Below are positions 26,901-37,691 of a DNA stretch of 64,000 bases, one piece after another. Source of the stretch: Paracentrotus lividus. Taxonomy: Eukaryota; Echinodermata; Echinoidea; Camarodonta; Echinidae. Position 1 is the stretch's first letter. Each line of letters starts with the position of its first letter. The translations under genes and the position numbers were made by a program. The stretch covers positions 10,229,249 through 10,293,248 of the forward strand of contig CALNVZ010003432.1 in the NCBI GenBank assembly GCA_940671915.1. Reading direction: 5' to 3'. The notes beneath the pieces are model-generated. The model was not told the DNA's origin. It made no database searches and was given only the letters and a program-made list of their open reading frames with translations.

Positions 26901-28306
26901 GAGGGGAAAGAAAGGGGCCATACCAGGGTGGCATACCAGGGAGGGGCATCATCCCGCCTCCCATGTGTCCAGGAGGGGGCTGTGGGTCAATACAAACAAG
27001 ACAAAGAGTTTATATCATTAATTTTATGTACCTACTTTTAAATACCTCTAAAACTTTAAACTGTGATTTGGTAGCCACGACTCTTTACAAATCCAAGTAC
27101 AAGGTATCTACATGCATGATGAAAATAAGTACAAAATTGACTATCTGTCTCTTTGACATGAATGAGATTTCAAAAATTTCAGCAAGCAAAGCTATTACAC
27201 GTACCTTTCAAGAAAAAATATGTGGATTATTATATCCTACTATAATCCATTTACTAGAAAACATGAAACTAAGGCTTGCAATCTTGAACTCTGTTCTGTT
27301 TCTATACTTGATTGATTAAAAAGCCGCAAGTAAAAAGATGGCAATCTTGTATCGAGACTGTCATCATATTTTTCCCTTCTTACTTGGGTGCTTACTATGT
27401 CCGTCTCAAATCACAAACACACATCCACATAGAAAAGTCACTTACCTCATAAAATGTTTAACATATGAACAAGCCCATTTTACTTTGAAAGTAATTCTGA
27501 TGTTACTTTCTGGATAATATGTACATACCGGTATTCATATTTACCTGAGATTGTTCCTATACAAGACCAACTGAATTAAAAACTCAGAAAAAAAAGCGAT
27601 GGCATGATTTTTTAGTATTTACAAATTGTTTACATTCTTTCAGTTTTAATATGAACCATATGAAGAGCTTAATTTCGAGAGGTGCTAAATTTGGTTCTGT
27701 AATTGATCTTTTGGAAATATGCATTTAAAATGATTTTGTATCTGCACACAATGGAAAAAAACACACTATATCTCTCTAAAAAAAATTCAAGCATAAAGAA
27801 TATCCCATCATGCGAACAAATTTAGAAAAGAAGACTTTTTAATGAAAATAAAAGGGAAGATATTTCTGTGTAATTCAGCACTGTCTGTGAGGATCCTATC
27901 AGAAGACACGGTCTCCTCCTATTACAACAAGCTTGAATTCAACAAAACAAGGTGATTTTCCTGTCCTAATTTCAACATGTGCACAGTGCCTATACATGGG
28001 CTAATACAAGGAGCTCATTATAATGGGAGTGTACTGTAATGAAGTACCTGCATATTAGGTGGCATTGGAGGCATGTTCCTGGGTGGGGTCCATAACGGTT
28101 CCGGAGGAGGTCCATACCGGGGGCAAATGGAGGGGACCTCCAAATCTGTTCCTAAAGTCCCTGGGAGGTGGGCCTCTGGACCTGTACCCGCCGCCACCAC
28201 CGCCATACGGTCCCCTCATGTCATCCGGTGGGCCCTGTACCTTGGCGGCCCACGGTTGTATCGGTCCCCGTTGCTGGGTCCTCCATATGACCTATCTGAG
28301 TTGGAC
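8880..28306 (-). CDS. TCERG1: Transcription elongation regulator 1 (CA150), WW and FF domain protein; first exon not found
   Basis: Exons in transcript order: 28306-28048, 26979-26700, 26372-26162, 25747-25448, 25078-24918, 24510-24372, 23055-22937, 22345-22215, 20622-20471, 19901-19705, 19286-19078, 18781-18631, 12680-12504, 11949-11782, 11127-10948, 10323-10240, 9908-9808 and 9084-8880, about 1,074 codons (human 1,098). There are three WW domains: [40 protein letters not shown] and [20 protein letters not shown]. Six FF domains follow, such as [20 protein letters not shown], and the end reads [14 protein letters not shown] as in vertebrates. The family couples RNA polymerase II elongation to splicing: WW domains bind splicing factors and FF domains bind the phosphorylated polymerase tail. 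A Q/N/S-rich stretch replaces the human QA repeat. Exons 28306-28048 and 26979-26700 read only with frame changes, probably sequence errors. The intron 12681-18630 is the longest. The starting exon should lie between 28307 and 34900. Confidence 0.93.
11515..11692. mobile_element. Mariner-like MITE, copy 1
   Basis: Starts with CAGTCCACTCCCATT and ends with an inverted, diverged copy ending GTAGACTG. TA dinucleotides flank both ends, as in Tc1/mariner insertions. It has no coding capacity and lies in a TCERG1 intron. Confidence 0.7.
14571..14620. repeat. GA-rich simple repeat
   Basis: GAGAGAGAG purine tract in the long TCERG1 intron. A near-repeat of the following segment (AGAATATCTGATTCTGAAAAA) appears twice nearby, at about 14647 and 14753. 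Confidence 0.75.
15290..15755. repeat. Long polypurine-biased tract
   Basis: About 460 bp in which the + strand is dominated by A and G (GAAGAGGAAAGAGAAGAGAG-like), continuing to about 15945 beyond an inserted MITE. The bias produces open frames on the opposite strand that are rich in Ser, Leu and Phe and are not genes. Confidence 0.75.
15756..15906. mobile_element. PIF/Harbinger-like MITE
   Basis: Terminal inverted repeats of more than 30 bp, nearly perfect, begin AGGCCACCGCACACCTTACG at 15756 and end in the complement at 15906. TAA flanks both ends (15753-15755 and 15907-15909), fitting the 3 bp target duplication of PIF/Harbinger. The 151 bp element has no coding capacity and sits inside the polypurine tract. 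Confidence 0.8.
15946..18600. other. AT-rich intron interior without recognisable exons
   Basis: Part of the TCERG1 intron between the exons at 18631 and 12680. It is AT-rich with short homopolymer runs and no domain-bearing frame. FF domains 2 and 3 join in frame across it, so no exon appears to be missing. Only the small hairpin at 17631-17700 stands out. Confidence 0.6.
17631..17700. repeat. 70 bp imperfect hairpin
   Basis: CTGGCAGAAAGGGGGTAAGA-type left arm pairs with the right arm ending CCCAACTGCCAG; arms are about 24 bp with mismatches. Possible MITE remnant in a TCERG1 intron. Confidence 0.5.
20730..21958. mobile_element. Repeat element with inverted ends, DR1 tandem array and GGAC tail, copy 1
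   Basis: Inverted motifs TATGCCTCCGCCA (20761-20773) and TGGCGGAGGCATA (21941-21953) mark the ends; a small hairpin CTCGACCG-CGCA-CGGTCGAG precedes the left one. Inside are about eight diverged units of 110-150 bp, each with GACCTCTGTGACCTTTGACC, then a GGAC microsatellite (about 21876-21903). The second copy at 23431-24078 shares both ends. No coding frame. It lies in the TCERG1 intron between exons 22345-22215 and 20622-20471. Confidence 0.8.
22015..22118. repeat. Purine-rich simple repeat
   Basis: AGAGAGAAAAATAGAAAGGG-type tract with a G run at about 22075-22084, in a TCERG1 intron. Confidence 0.65.
23431..24078. mobile_element. Repeat element with inverted ends, DR1 units and GGAC tail, copy 2
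   Basis: Same left end as the 20730 copy (GATGAATCCTCGACCGCGCA, then TATGCCTCCGCCA at 23462-23474) and the same right end (CACCTTCGGTGGCGGAGGCA into ATAAA). It is about half as long, with fewer internal TGACCTTTGACCT units and a longer, interrupted GGAC array (about 23965-24025). Two copies with matching ends but different inner copy number argue for a defined mobile family. Confidence 0.8.
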
Positions 28307-28557
28307 CTGTCATAAAAATGGGAAACTTGTTTGAAACATACGTTTGCCCTTATATTTGAGCTGAAACATTGATATCTTTTTCATATTTCCGATACATTCA
28401 TCAACTTGTGTACATGCAAGGTATTTATTTTTTTTTTTAATTCTTTGTTTTAATAATATTTTCCTGAATGTTATCAAAAAAATAGTACAAGTTCCCTCCT
28501 AATTTTTGGCATGGCTAAGTAAACAAGTGGATAAGTAAATTACCGATGCGCAATATA

Positions 28558-29691
28558 TGTCCCGCCGATAATGTAAAATTCCCATTATATCACGATCAGT
28601 GCTATCACATAAGGCAAACAGAATCGAAATCGGATGAAAATGGCGAAGGAGTAGCATTTTTAGCCAATTAACAATATAGGTCAAAATCAAGTCAAAGGTC
28701 AAAGGGGTCAAAAGTCAAAAATTCCTGTGAAGAAGTTTTTTAGTCTCACCTAGTGCTATCACATAAGCAAGCGGAATCAAAATCGGATGAAAAATGGTGA
28801 AGGCATAGATTTTTAGCCAATGTACAATATAAGTAAAAATCAAGGTCAAAGGTCAAAGGGGTCAAAAGTCAAATTCTGCAAAGAAGTTTTGTAGTCCTCA
28901 ACTAGTGCTATCACATATTGCAAACGAATCGAAATCAGATGAAAAATGGCGAAGGAGTACATTTTTAGCCAATCAACAATATAGGTCAAAAATCAAGGTC
29001 AAAGGTCAAAGGGGTCAAAAGTCAAAATTTCCGTGAACAAGTTTTGTAGTCCTCACCTAGTGCTATCACATAAAGCAAGCGGAATCGAAATCGGATGAAA
29101 AATGTAAGGAGTAGCATTTTGTAGCCAATTACAATATAGTAAAAAGTCAGGTCAAAGGTCAAAGGGGTCAAAAGTCAAAATTCTCGCAAAGAAGTTTTTT
29201 AGTCCTCACCTAGTGCTATCACACATTGCAAACGATTGAAATCGATGAAAAATGGCGAAGGAGTACATTTTAGCCAATTAACAATATAGGTCAAAATCAG
29301 GTCAAAGGTCAAAGGGTCAAAAGTCAAAATTCTGTGAAAAGTTTGTAGTCCTCACCTAGTGCTATCACATAAAGCAAACAGAATCGAAATCGGATGAAAA
29401 ATGGCGAAGGATAGCATTTTGTAGCCAATTAACATTATAGGTCAAAAATCGGTCAAAGGTCAAAGGTCAAAATTCTGTGAAAAGTTTATAGCTATCACCT
29501 AGTGCTATCATATAGCAAACGGAATCAAAATCGGATGAAAAATGGCGAAGGAGTAGCAAATTGAAGATTTTTCATGCATACGGACCGCCTAACCGATAAG
29601 ACGACGGACGGACGGAAGGACGGACGGACACACATACACACGTACGGAGCCCGTTTCATAGTCCCCTGCTCGAACTCGTTCGGCGGGGACA
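28558..29691. repeat. Seven-unit tandem array with AGGTCAAAGGTCA motifs and a GGAC tail
   Basis: The unit of about 150 bp is marked by AGTGCTATCACAT at about 28600, 28751, 28907, 29058, 29213, 29359 and 29499. Most units also hold GGTCAAAGGTCAAAGGGGTC. The array ends in GGAC repeats (about 29604-29630). Short inverted ends, TGTCCCGCCGA (28558-28568) and TCGGCGGGGACA (29680-29691), bound it. The design parallels the 20730 and 23431 elements, but the sequence differs. No coding capacity. Confidence 0.75.
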
Positions 29692-30014
29692 AGGGACAAA
29701 AAGGCTTTGTTGAAGCACACTTTGCTTTTACTTTGGTTTTACCTATACACATTGTAGATCCATTAATCAGGATGTAGTAAACAGTTTGTTAAATGAGTGG
29801 TTATCAATATTGATCGATTTCTATGTAACTATATCTCTTCATTCATATGAGGTCTGAAGCAGTAAGAAGTTTAATTTAATTTCAATGGTCTATTCATACG
29901 AAATATAAAGATATTACAGGTGCAGCTAATTAAGTATTCAACTTACAATTTATACATAATTTTATAAGCTGTACAAAATAATTGAATCTAAATTGTTATA
30001 TTTAATCTACATAT

Positions 30015-32126
30015 GGGCAATTCCACAGAAATCCGGACAAGGGTGCCAGAAATTCAAAATGATATTTGGTTTAAATAATTTTGATTTTTAAAAAATACAT
30101 GAGTTGAAGTTTTAAGAATCAATAAAATTTTTACAGATGGCGGCCATTTTCACCTTCTATACAAATGCCGAAGTATTACAATAGATATTTGGTATGGAAA
30201 AAGTATATTTACAAAAAACACATTTTCATTTTCCCAACTAAAACTTTTCTGTTCCAGATAATCTTTCACATGGGTAAAGTTGTTTGAAAGACACTTTATC
30301 AAACTGTATTTATAAAAATTTGGTTCAATTGTGACTTCGGTAAAAAACTTGAAATTTAAATTACCCTCATTTGGGATGTAACGTCAGTTACCGAAAACAT
30401 GAACTTGTTTATTTTTTTCCACAACGAATATCAACTATGCCAATTAAGATTTCTAATGTATGACTGCATCTCATTATTATCAATAGCAAAGCTATGGATA
30501 TTCAACATACAACCAAGTCAAATGACAGCTGATTTTTGTAACGTCAGTTACCATGACCTAGTGTAACGTCAGTTACCATGATGCAATTATCGTTTCTTGA
30601 AAAAATAAAAACAATTTGGACACGTACCTGTATGTATCTGAAGTAATTACCATTGATTAAACTAATCACCTAGCGATAAGAAGACTGTATGTGTCAATGG
30701 TAACTTCTTCTTTTAATGATTTAAGAGTTGGGAAAAGCCATGTCGTGTACATGTTCATGTAGGCCTAAGCCCCTCCAAATCTACTTTAGATTTTCAGTAA
30801 TTATCTATGGATGTGATCAGGATCCATTGCTATATATTCTGTATTTGGAATACGAGCCAACAAGTTTAAATGTTATAATAAATGTAAATACAATTTTGGT
30901 TGTATTAAAAAAACTTCTCTCTGTATTTCCGTAATACATAAATGAAGAAGAAAAAAAAAAGGAAAAAAAAGTATGATCAAAGCTCTTACATGTATGTCTG
31001 TGCATCTGCTGAGATGTACACGATTTTTGATTGAACAAAGCACAGAACAAATACTTTACTTTGACAGGCTTTCATTTTGATGCCAAAGACTAACAGCAAT
31101 TTTCAACAAATTTCAATACCCAGCTTTGATATTCAGCATTTTATTACTACTGATCATAACTTTGTACAAAATGAGTTAAATGGAAATTACTGTTCATACA
31201 TTAAGTTTGAATTGAGGAAGAAACTGTTTAAAAGTGATTTTCAAAAGGTTGATAACAATTAACCTAAGAATTGTTGTGTGCTGTGAGGATTTAGAATCAA
31301 CAAATGATACTAATTGAACCAAATTCTGCCAAGATTCACATGCACTACACAGAAATACATGTGTGGGACATCCCACGTGTATTAATCATTCAAAAAACTA
31401 TTTTAGAGTTTCTGATATCTTAATACTAACATATTCCAATATTTATGTGATGGAATAATGGTAAGAAATAAAAATTCAAAATATTCTGTACAAACCCTAT
31501 AGGAAATGTATGTGTACAACTGTCATGTTCACAGTAAAGTTTTAGCTGAATAATAGGAAAATGATTACATTACTTCTTATTTGGCCAATCTGTTGCCTAG
31601 AACATAGGTATGATATCACATCAAACACATAATTTTCAAAAGCCAGGAAAACAAAATATTTGGATCCAATTCAAAATTGGGATTTTACATGTGTAAAGTC
31701 TATGGAAGATGTAAGGGTAACGTCAGTTACGGAACGTCAGTTACTGACATGTCTTCACAAAAGTTTCCCCAACATAAAGAAAAATTAGGAAAATCTCCTA
31801 TTTTCCAAATCTGTTCATAAAGACCTAGGAATGATGTCATATAAGACTTATCATTATAACACGTCGTGGACATGAGATATTGAGATTTGATCAAACACCC
31901 TGATTTTGCATGTCCGTTTTCTGTAACGTCAGTTACCGACACGTTTTTGCTTGGCGTTTCAATGGAAATGATGTTTGGGTGGAATTTTTTTACACAACTT
32001 CTTCCTTTACACTTACTTATTTAGGTATATTAATTTGAAGACCCAGGTATTCTTATTTATGTAACTACAACACAAAGAATGTAGAAAATTCTGGTTGTGT
32101 GTAACGTCAGTTACCGTGGAATTGCC
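30015..32126. mobile_element. 2.1 kb inverted-repeat element with GTAACGTCAGTTAC motifs
   Basis: Perfect ends TACATATGGGCAATTCCAC (30008-30026) and its complement (32116-32134). Repeat core GGGCAATTCCAC with ATAT on both outer sides gives borders 30015 and 32126. Inside, GTAACGTCAGTTAC occurs at 30378, 30538, 30563, 31717, 31923 and 32101, with a partial copy at 31733. The arms GTAAC/GTTAC are themselves complementary. No transposase-like frame is visible, so it looks non-autonomous. It lies upstream of the first visible TCERG1 exon. Confidence 0.75.
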
Positions 32127-32381
32127 CATATGTACTTGAACATATTTAATAATTTAATCTGGTGTATATAACTATTATCAATGCTAATATTCATTTATTT
32201 AAATGTATGTTGTACCGAGAAGTCTTTTTTTTGCAGCATCTAAATTATATTTTTATTTTGCAGAGAAGGTTCAATGAACATCCTTCATTATAAATGGAGG
32301 TCTTTCAAATGGAAATAACTTTTAAGAGTGCTAATGATATTTCTTAATTTCTACCTGAGAATGGTACATCAAGCCCTCTCT

Positions 32382-32560
32382 CTCTCTCCCTGGGTAATCA
32401 TGACATATTGCCTTATCATCAGGTTTACAGTCCTTTTCAACACCTCTTACATTCTCTAGAAAGGATAATATCTTCTCTTCCATCTCTCTCTCTCTCTCTC
32501 TCTCTTATCTGGATCTACTCTCATCCCATCTATCTTTCATATCCTCTCTCTAATATACAG
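32382..32560. repeat. CT-rich low-complexity region
   Basis: CTCTCT runs at 32382-32397 and 32486-32505, with pyrimidine-rich spacers. Confidence 0.7.
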
Positions 32561-32621
32561 TCCTTTTTGGAACCAACCATTATCTGAACCTCTACATATC
32601 ATCTAATTTGAAATTGTGTTA

Positions 32622-32695
32622 CAGTCCACCCCCGTTATGAGGTGTTCAGGACAAAGTCTATTACCTTGTTATAATGGAATCTTGCTATAATGGAT
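32622..32695. mobile_element. Mariner-like MITE, left-end fragment
   Basis: CAGTCCACCCCCGTTATGAG begins after a TA, matching the left end of the family at 11515, 41354 and 61216. The matching right end was not found, so the copy appears truncated; the 3' limit is approximate. Confidence 0.5.
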
Positions 32696-33659
32696 GAATA
32701 GCCGCACACACATAATTGTGCATACTGTTCAAAATTGGGAACAAGAAAATTGCCTCGTTTCAAGTAAATCTCATTATATCCAAGCTCATTTATGTAATCC
32801 AAAACTGTATCACATGCATTTGGGCATATCAGAGAAAATTGTTCTGGTAATGAAGGCTGAGAACTTCATCATTTTTCTTTTAGATATAATGTGTAAACGA
32901 TGCTTTAAAAAAATGAACATCCCCATCAGAAAATATGCTAATTAATTGATACAGAAAAGAACTGAGTCTTTACAAAAGACCATCAGAATTTGAATTCTAT
33001 ATCTTAATTATTATAAAAATAGATAGCAGACCTATCCCAATGATTATTGAATCAAAACAAGTTTAATTCTATGGACATGTATGGTAAAAGTTTGTGTAGA
33101 GCTGTGCATAATATACAGCATCATTGCTCAAGGCCTGGCACAGTCACACTGAGACAGATTCGTCGCTACCAGAATTTTGTTATAATATTCCCATAAATAA
33201 TGTAATCTTGTTATCCTGAACACATACACCTCATTTTTCAGAATTCAGACATGATTATTATTTTTTTTATTTTCTTCCCGTTTTTTTTTTTTTTTCTGCC
33301 TAAGGATTTATATAAAATATAAAAAAAAATATTCAGAAGATTTAATTTTAGGGTGTACTTGGCACCCACACACAAACACAAACACACACACACATAAAAA
33401 AAAAGTTGAGTATAATATAGACTTTATTTGGAATTCACTTTGAATTTCATACAAGGCAGGAATAATACATTTTTTCCCACTAAAAAAAAATAAAATAAAA
33501 ATCAGCACAAAAATAAAAGCTACAATAAAAGCCATGTAATACAAAAGACAACATTAACAAACAAACAAAAAACTTAGATTAATCATTTATCACTATATAA
33601 TCTAGAGATTGTAGGAATGCTCTTCTGGCTCTCAACAAATAATATGCACTGGATGATTA

Positions 33660-34290
33660 CATGTAGATTTTACAAAAATGATATTATCATGATTTTGTTT
33701 CTTTATTTATATCAAAATAAGTTTAAACAAGTATTTTACTTTATAAAATGAATTCTTTGCAAAACCTTTTGCAAATAAGTTACATTGAGATGAAAATTTA
33801 TATAAATAAAATAAATGTATTTTTTACTGTGATATTTCTCACCTTATTTTCCACCTTCGAAGTGCAACATGTCATAACTGGATTGTTATTTTTTAACATG
33901 AATTTTCTAAGCAAAATGTAAAACTCCAACAACATGTTATCAATCTTCTCATCATCGACAGACAATAATTTGAAATGGAATCAATTGTTATCATGATTTG
34001 TCTTTCTATATCAAAATAATTTAGTACACAAAATTTTTCTTTGTAAAGTGCATGCTTTGCACTAACCATTTCATTGAAAAATAAGTTAGATCAATATATA
34101 GAAGAAAATTCATTAAGTCTCAACAGATGACACATTTACATGTACTACCACGAATAAATTGATATGCCATCATGTTAAGACAATTTGGAACAAATACAAT
34201 AATACTACTTTCTATAATTGCATTCTGACCAAAACCATTTTCTACAATAAGTTAGATTCAAAAGAAAATCCATAAAGAAATTGAAGGTAC
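33660..34290. repeat. Diverged tandem duplication downstream of the zinc-finger gene
   Basis: Similar segments start at about 33687 and 34000 (each with ATATCAAAATAA, then a CTTTGCA string and AATAAGTTA), and a third, weaker copy ends near 34255 (ACAATAAGTTAGATTCAAAA). The period is roughly 150-310 bp. It lies in the 3' flank or UTR of the minus-strand gene. Confidence 0.45.
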
Positions 34291-34914
34291 TATGATCTTT
34301 TTTCTTGATACGTTTCAAATTTTCAAGTGCAGTCTATTCAAATTTCATTCAGAAATAAACATGGTAGCAAACGAAACAGAATTTTTGAAAAATACATAAT
34401 TTGTAGATCATGATTACATTTCTTTAAATGAATTATGTCATACTAGTTAGATGTAAAATTTCAACAGGTACATTGTGTCCCTTCAATGACAATCACTAGG
34501 CTCTTTCTAAAGAAAACAGTTTATTGTAGCACTTGAAGTCTGCACAACATCTAAAATCATGATAGAAATAGAAATAAAAGTGAATTTGAATAGCTTGTGT
34601 TCATAATAGATCAATAATCCTCCCCCAGACATCAGATAGTCAATCTACATTGTAATAGTTTATTACAGTATCTTAGAATCGATACATCTAAGGTAAACAA
34701 AGTTTTTTTTTATAATATCAATATATATCCCTTGAAACTTATAAGACCACAGAAACCATGGCAAAGATTGTGATAGTTCAATGGCTTATTATACACAAAG
34801 CAAATAAAGCAAACAATACCAAACTGGTACAAGTTACAGGACTTCTAAAGACTCAGCATTATTTATCAACCTAATAAACAAAAGAATTTGTACCGAACTT
34901 GATATCTCTAGAAA

Positions 34915-37691
34915 TCATGGCATCTCATATTCTTCTGTGCGAGTCTCTCGAATGCGTCCATCAGGGAAGAATGTGATTTCAGTGATACGTCTGAAGATGG
35001 CACCACTTGGTAGCTGGTGTTCAAAGGATTCCGTCTGCCTGTGCGGTTTGCTGCTGTTGGAACTCTCTTCCAGCCAACCACCAGATCTATTTTGATCCTG
35101 TTGCGGTGATGCTTCTCCAGAATAAACAGCTCCCTGCATGCCATCACTCACCACAACTAGCTGCTGGGCATGAGTACCCTCTGCTCCTAGCAACTGCCTC
35201 ACAGATTTGTCGGTGCCTAAGCCGGGCGAGGTTAACATAGGGGAGGTCAAGTTGGCAGCAGGAAAGCCTGTGGACAACACCGAGGGCAGGCCAGGTGAGC
35301 CTAAGCTGGTGGTGGTATAGCTAGCTGAACTCAGACTGGCTGCTTTCTTTAATGCTTTCTTTTCGTCACGCTTCTTCAGAGCAGCAGCTACTGTGTTGCC
35401 CTTGGGTGCGATAGGTCTGGACATTGGAGACATCGAAGGCGTTAGCTTGGTGCCCTTGTGTACCTGACTATCATGACGGTACAGATCATGGCGTCGGTTT
35501 GTGCTGTAGGTACACTTTGAGCACTTGAATCGTTTCCCTTGATGTTGGTCTTGTATGTGCGAGTTTAGCGACTGACGAAGCTTATACCATGCACCACACA
35601 CTTTACATATGAATCCTTGGCCACCATCTACAGAGGTGACACTGGATGACTTTCCGTTAAAATCCATCAAGTGCGGGCTTCCCTCACCCTCCATTCCAGT
35701 TGGTGTGTACTGAACGTAACTGCCATCCACGAATTTGTAATCCACCGACCCTGAAATCACCTCGGTCTGTGTTACGGCAGGCTGTTCTAGTGTCACGGCA
35801 GGCTGTTCTAGCGTCACGGCAGGCTGTTCTGGCGTCACTGACTGGTCCATTGGACTGCTTTCTGTCCCCTCTGATGCAGGTTGTGTACCAGTTCCAATAG
35901 CTTCACTTGGCGTCATGATTGGTGCTAGACGCACAAAGGTTTGTGGTGGAGGAGATGGCCCGTTCGGATCATCGACTGCTACAACTTCCACTTCGCTTCC
36001 GTCCTCTCTGCAGAGCAAGAAAAGGATGGTTGGAATTGGTCACTCACGTCTCTCATTGTATATCATTTCTTTCAGCTTTAAATTTGGCTTGAGCATAGGA
36101 GCAGTTTATTGCAATTAATTGTACTAGCAGTCTTCACTGGCTTCACCGATATTTATGGGCTTGGTCAACTCCATCAAATCTTCCAAAGTCAGGGGTCTTC
36201 ACCTGCCTATATGAAGAGGGGGTTAATGACGCAGTTGGTGCGTACTCGGCAATACTCTCATTATGTTATATTCTTAGATTTTGTTGGACGGTGCCAATTA
36301 TCCTGGTGGTAAGTAGCTGCTAAGCAACCGCAACTCCTTCCCAAAGGAGATGAAGAAGAGCAAAGGAGCGAACCACAAGTTTCTTCCATTTTAGTGATAC
36401 AAAAATGATAACCAAGTGTAGTCTCATTACCTCATAAAATGCTATGAAACATTGGCGGCGATCCTGGGAGGGACAGGGGGGACATGTCCCCCCCCCCCCC
36501 CTCTCGATTTTTTCTGGGGGGATCATCCCCCCTCGATTTTTAAAGCTTAACATATTTTTATGTAGTGATTAGCTTGTGAAGCTAATAAAGAGGCAAAACG
36601 TATGTCAAATACAATGCTAAACATGCTAAATGTTAATATAAGGCAAAATTTTCGGCACGCGCTTCGCTCGCAAACATTTTCATTAGTTTCTGCATATAAA
36701 TTAAATGTGCGAAGTACGCGAATTTGAGTGTATTATTTTTCACTTTCTGGTGTTTCTGCCCCCCCCCCCAGTCGTGACATGAAATCGCTACGCTTGCTAT
36801 GAAACCAAATATAATTAAAATAGAAATGGATTTAGACTTCTACACTGTTTTGTGAGAAAATATCAGATTCGTACAAACAATCTATAAAAATAATAATATG
36901 CAATGCCTTAAAAATCACTTCTAAAAGACGTTAAAAAATGGGAGTTGCTGCTTCTCTGTTTGGCGTTCAACAAAAAGGGATAGAGCAACGGTCGATCTGG
37001 CGCTGCTCAGTGGCTGCCGGGCCCACGATTAATTGGGCAAAGTAAATTTCCGTTTCATCTTTCAGGAGTTTGTTTCGGACAATAAAATTTGGAGCAAAAT
37101 TTGGAGCATTCTGACTAAAATTATAGAAAATACTGGAAAACTGATCTCTCAATGACAATGTCACAAATCAAAACTAAAAACAAAAAACAAAAATTTCAAA
37201 TTGTGCTTGTTCACAAACTCTTGACGTGCGCAAGCATGTTTTTTCAAATTATTATGATGATTATATTGTCATTGACCGCCGGACCAATTTTGTGAGGACA
37301 ACAAACTTCGACTTCCCACTGACTCAACTTTCCCCTCACTGCCTGGCCTGGCCTTGGCCCTCCACCTCCCTATCACAGACACCGCGCAGCTACCAGACAA
37401 GACCTTTTTTTTTTTATTACCCCCATTGAATTGAATTGCACGCATGCATTATCGCATGCGCGTCTTCAAGCCACTCGCAGTCGCACACACAGCAAAACAA
37501 AAGTGAAGAATTCTAAACTCGACTTCAAATATTACCAAAATATGGCCTCTAACATATACGAACCTTGATCTATATGAGCCTGGGGATGTGTCTGCATTTT
37601 CTCCCCCGTCATTTGATTCTTCATTCTGCTGATTTTGGGCTGAAAAATCCTCGCTTTCAGACGTGTCGAGTTCTTTCTGTTCATCCGCCAT
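34915..37691 (-). CDS. Two-finger C2H2 zinc-finger protein, function unknown
   Basis: Exons 37691-37564 and 36007-34915 join in phase (AG|A) to give 406 residues; the donor is AG|GTTCGT. The start is the first ATG (MADEQKELDTSESED). Residues 1-40 are acidic and Ser/Asn-rich. Three tandem EQPAVTL-type repeats lie at about 103-122. Finger 1 has C177, C180, H193, H198 and finger 2 C205, C208, H221, H226, both C-x2-C-x12-H-x4-H. A basic stretch (KKRDEKKALKK) follows, then a Ser/Thr/Pro/Leu-rich region and a conserved-looking tail, RRITEITFFPDGRIRETRTE. The layout suggests a nuclear DNA-binding protein, but I do not recognise the family. It starts head to head with NHP2. Confidence 0.85.
36450..36800. 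repeat. Low-complexity, repeat-like segment in the zinc-finger gene intron
   Basis: GGGACATGTCC followed by a long C run, TCGATTTTT, a G run and a second CCCCTCGATTTTT, then GGCACGCGCTTCGCTCGCAA. The last string resembles the GCGCGAAGCGCGAGC motif at about 52088, which suggests dispersed-repeat remnants. Borders are approximate. Confidence 0.45.

Noticed and set aside
29525..29777. Open frames on both strands through CGGACGGACGG
   Set aside because: They arise from the GGAC repeat tail of the tandem array.
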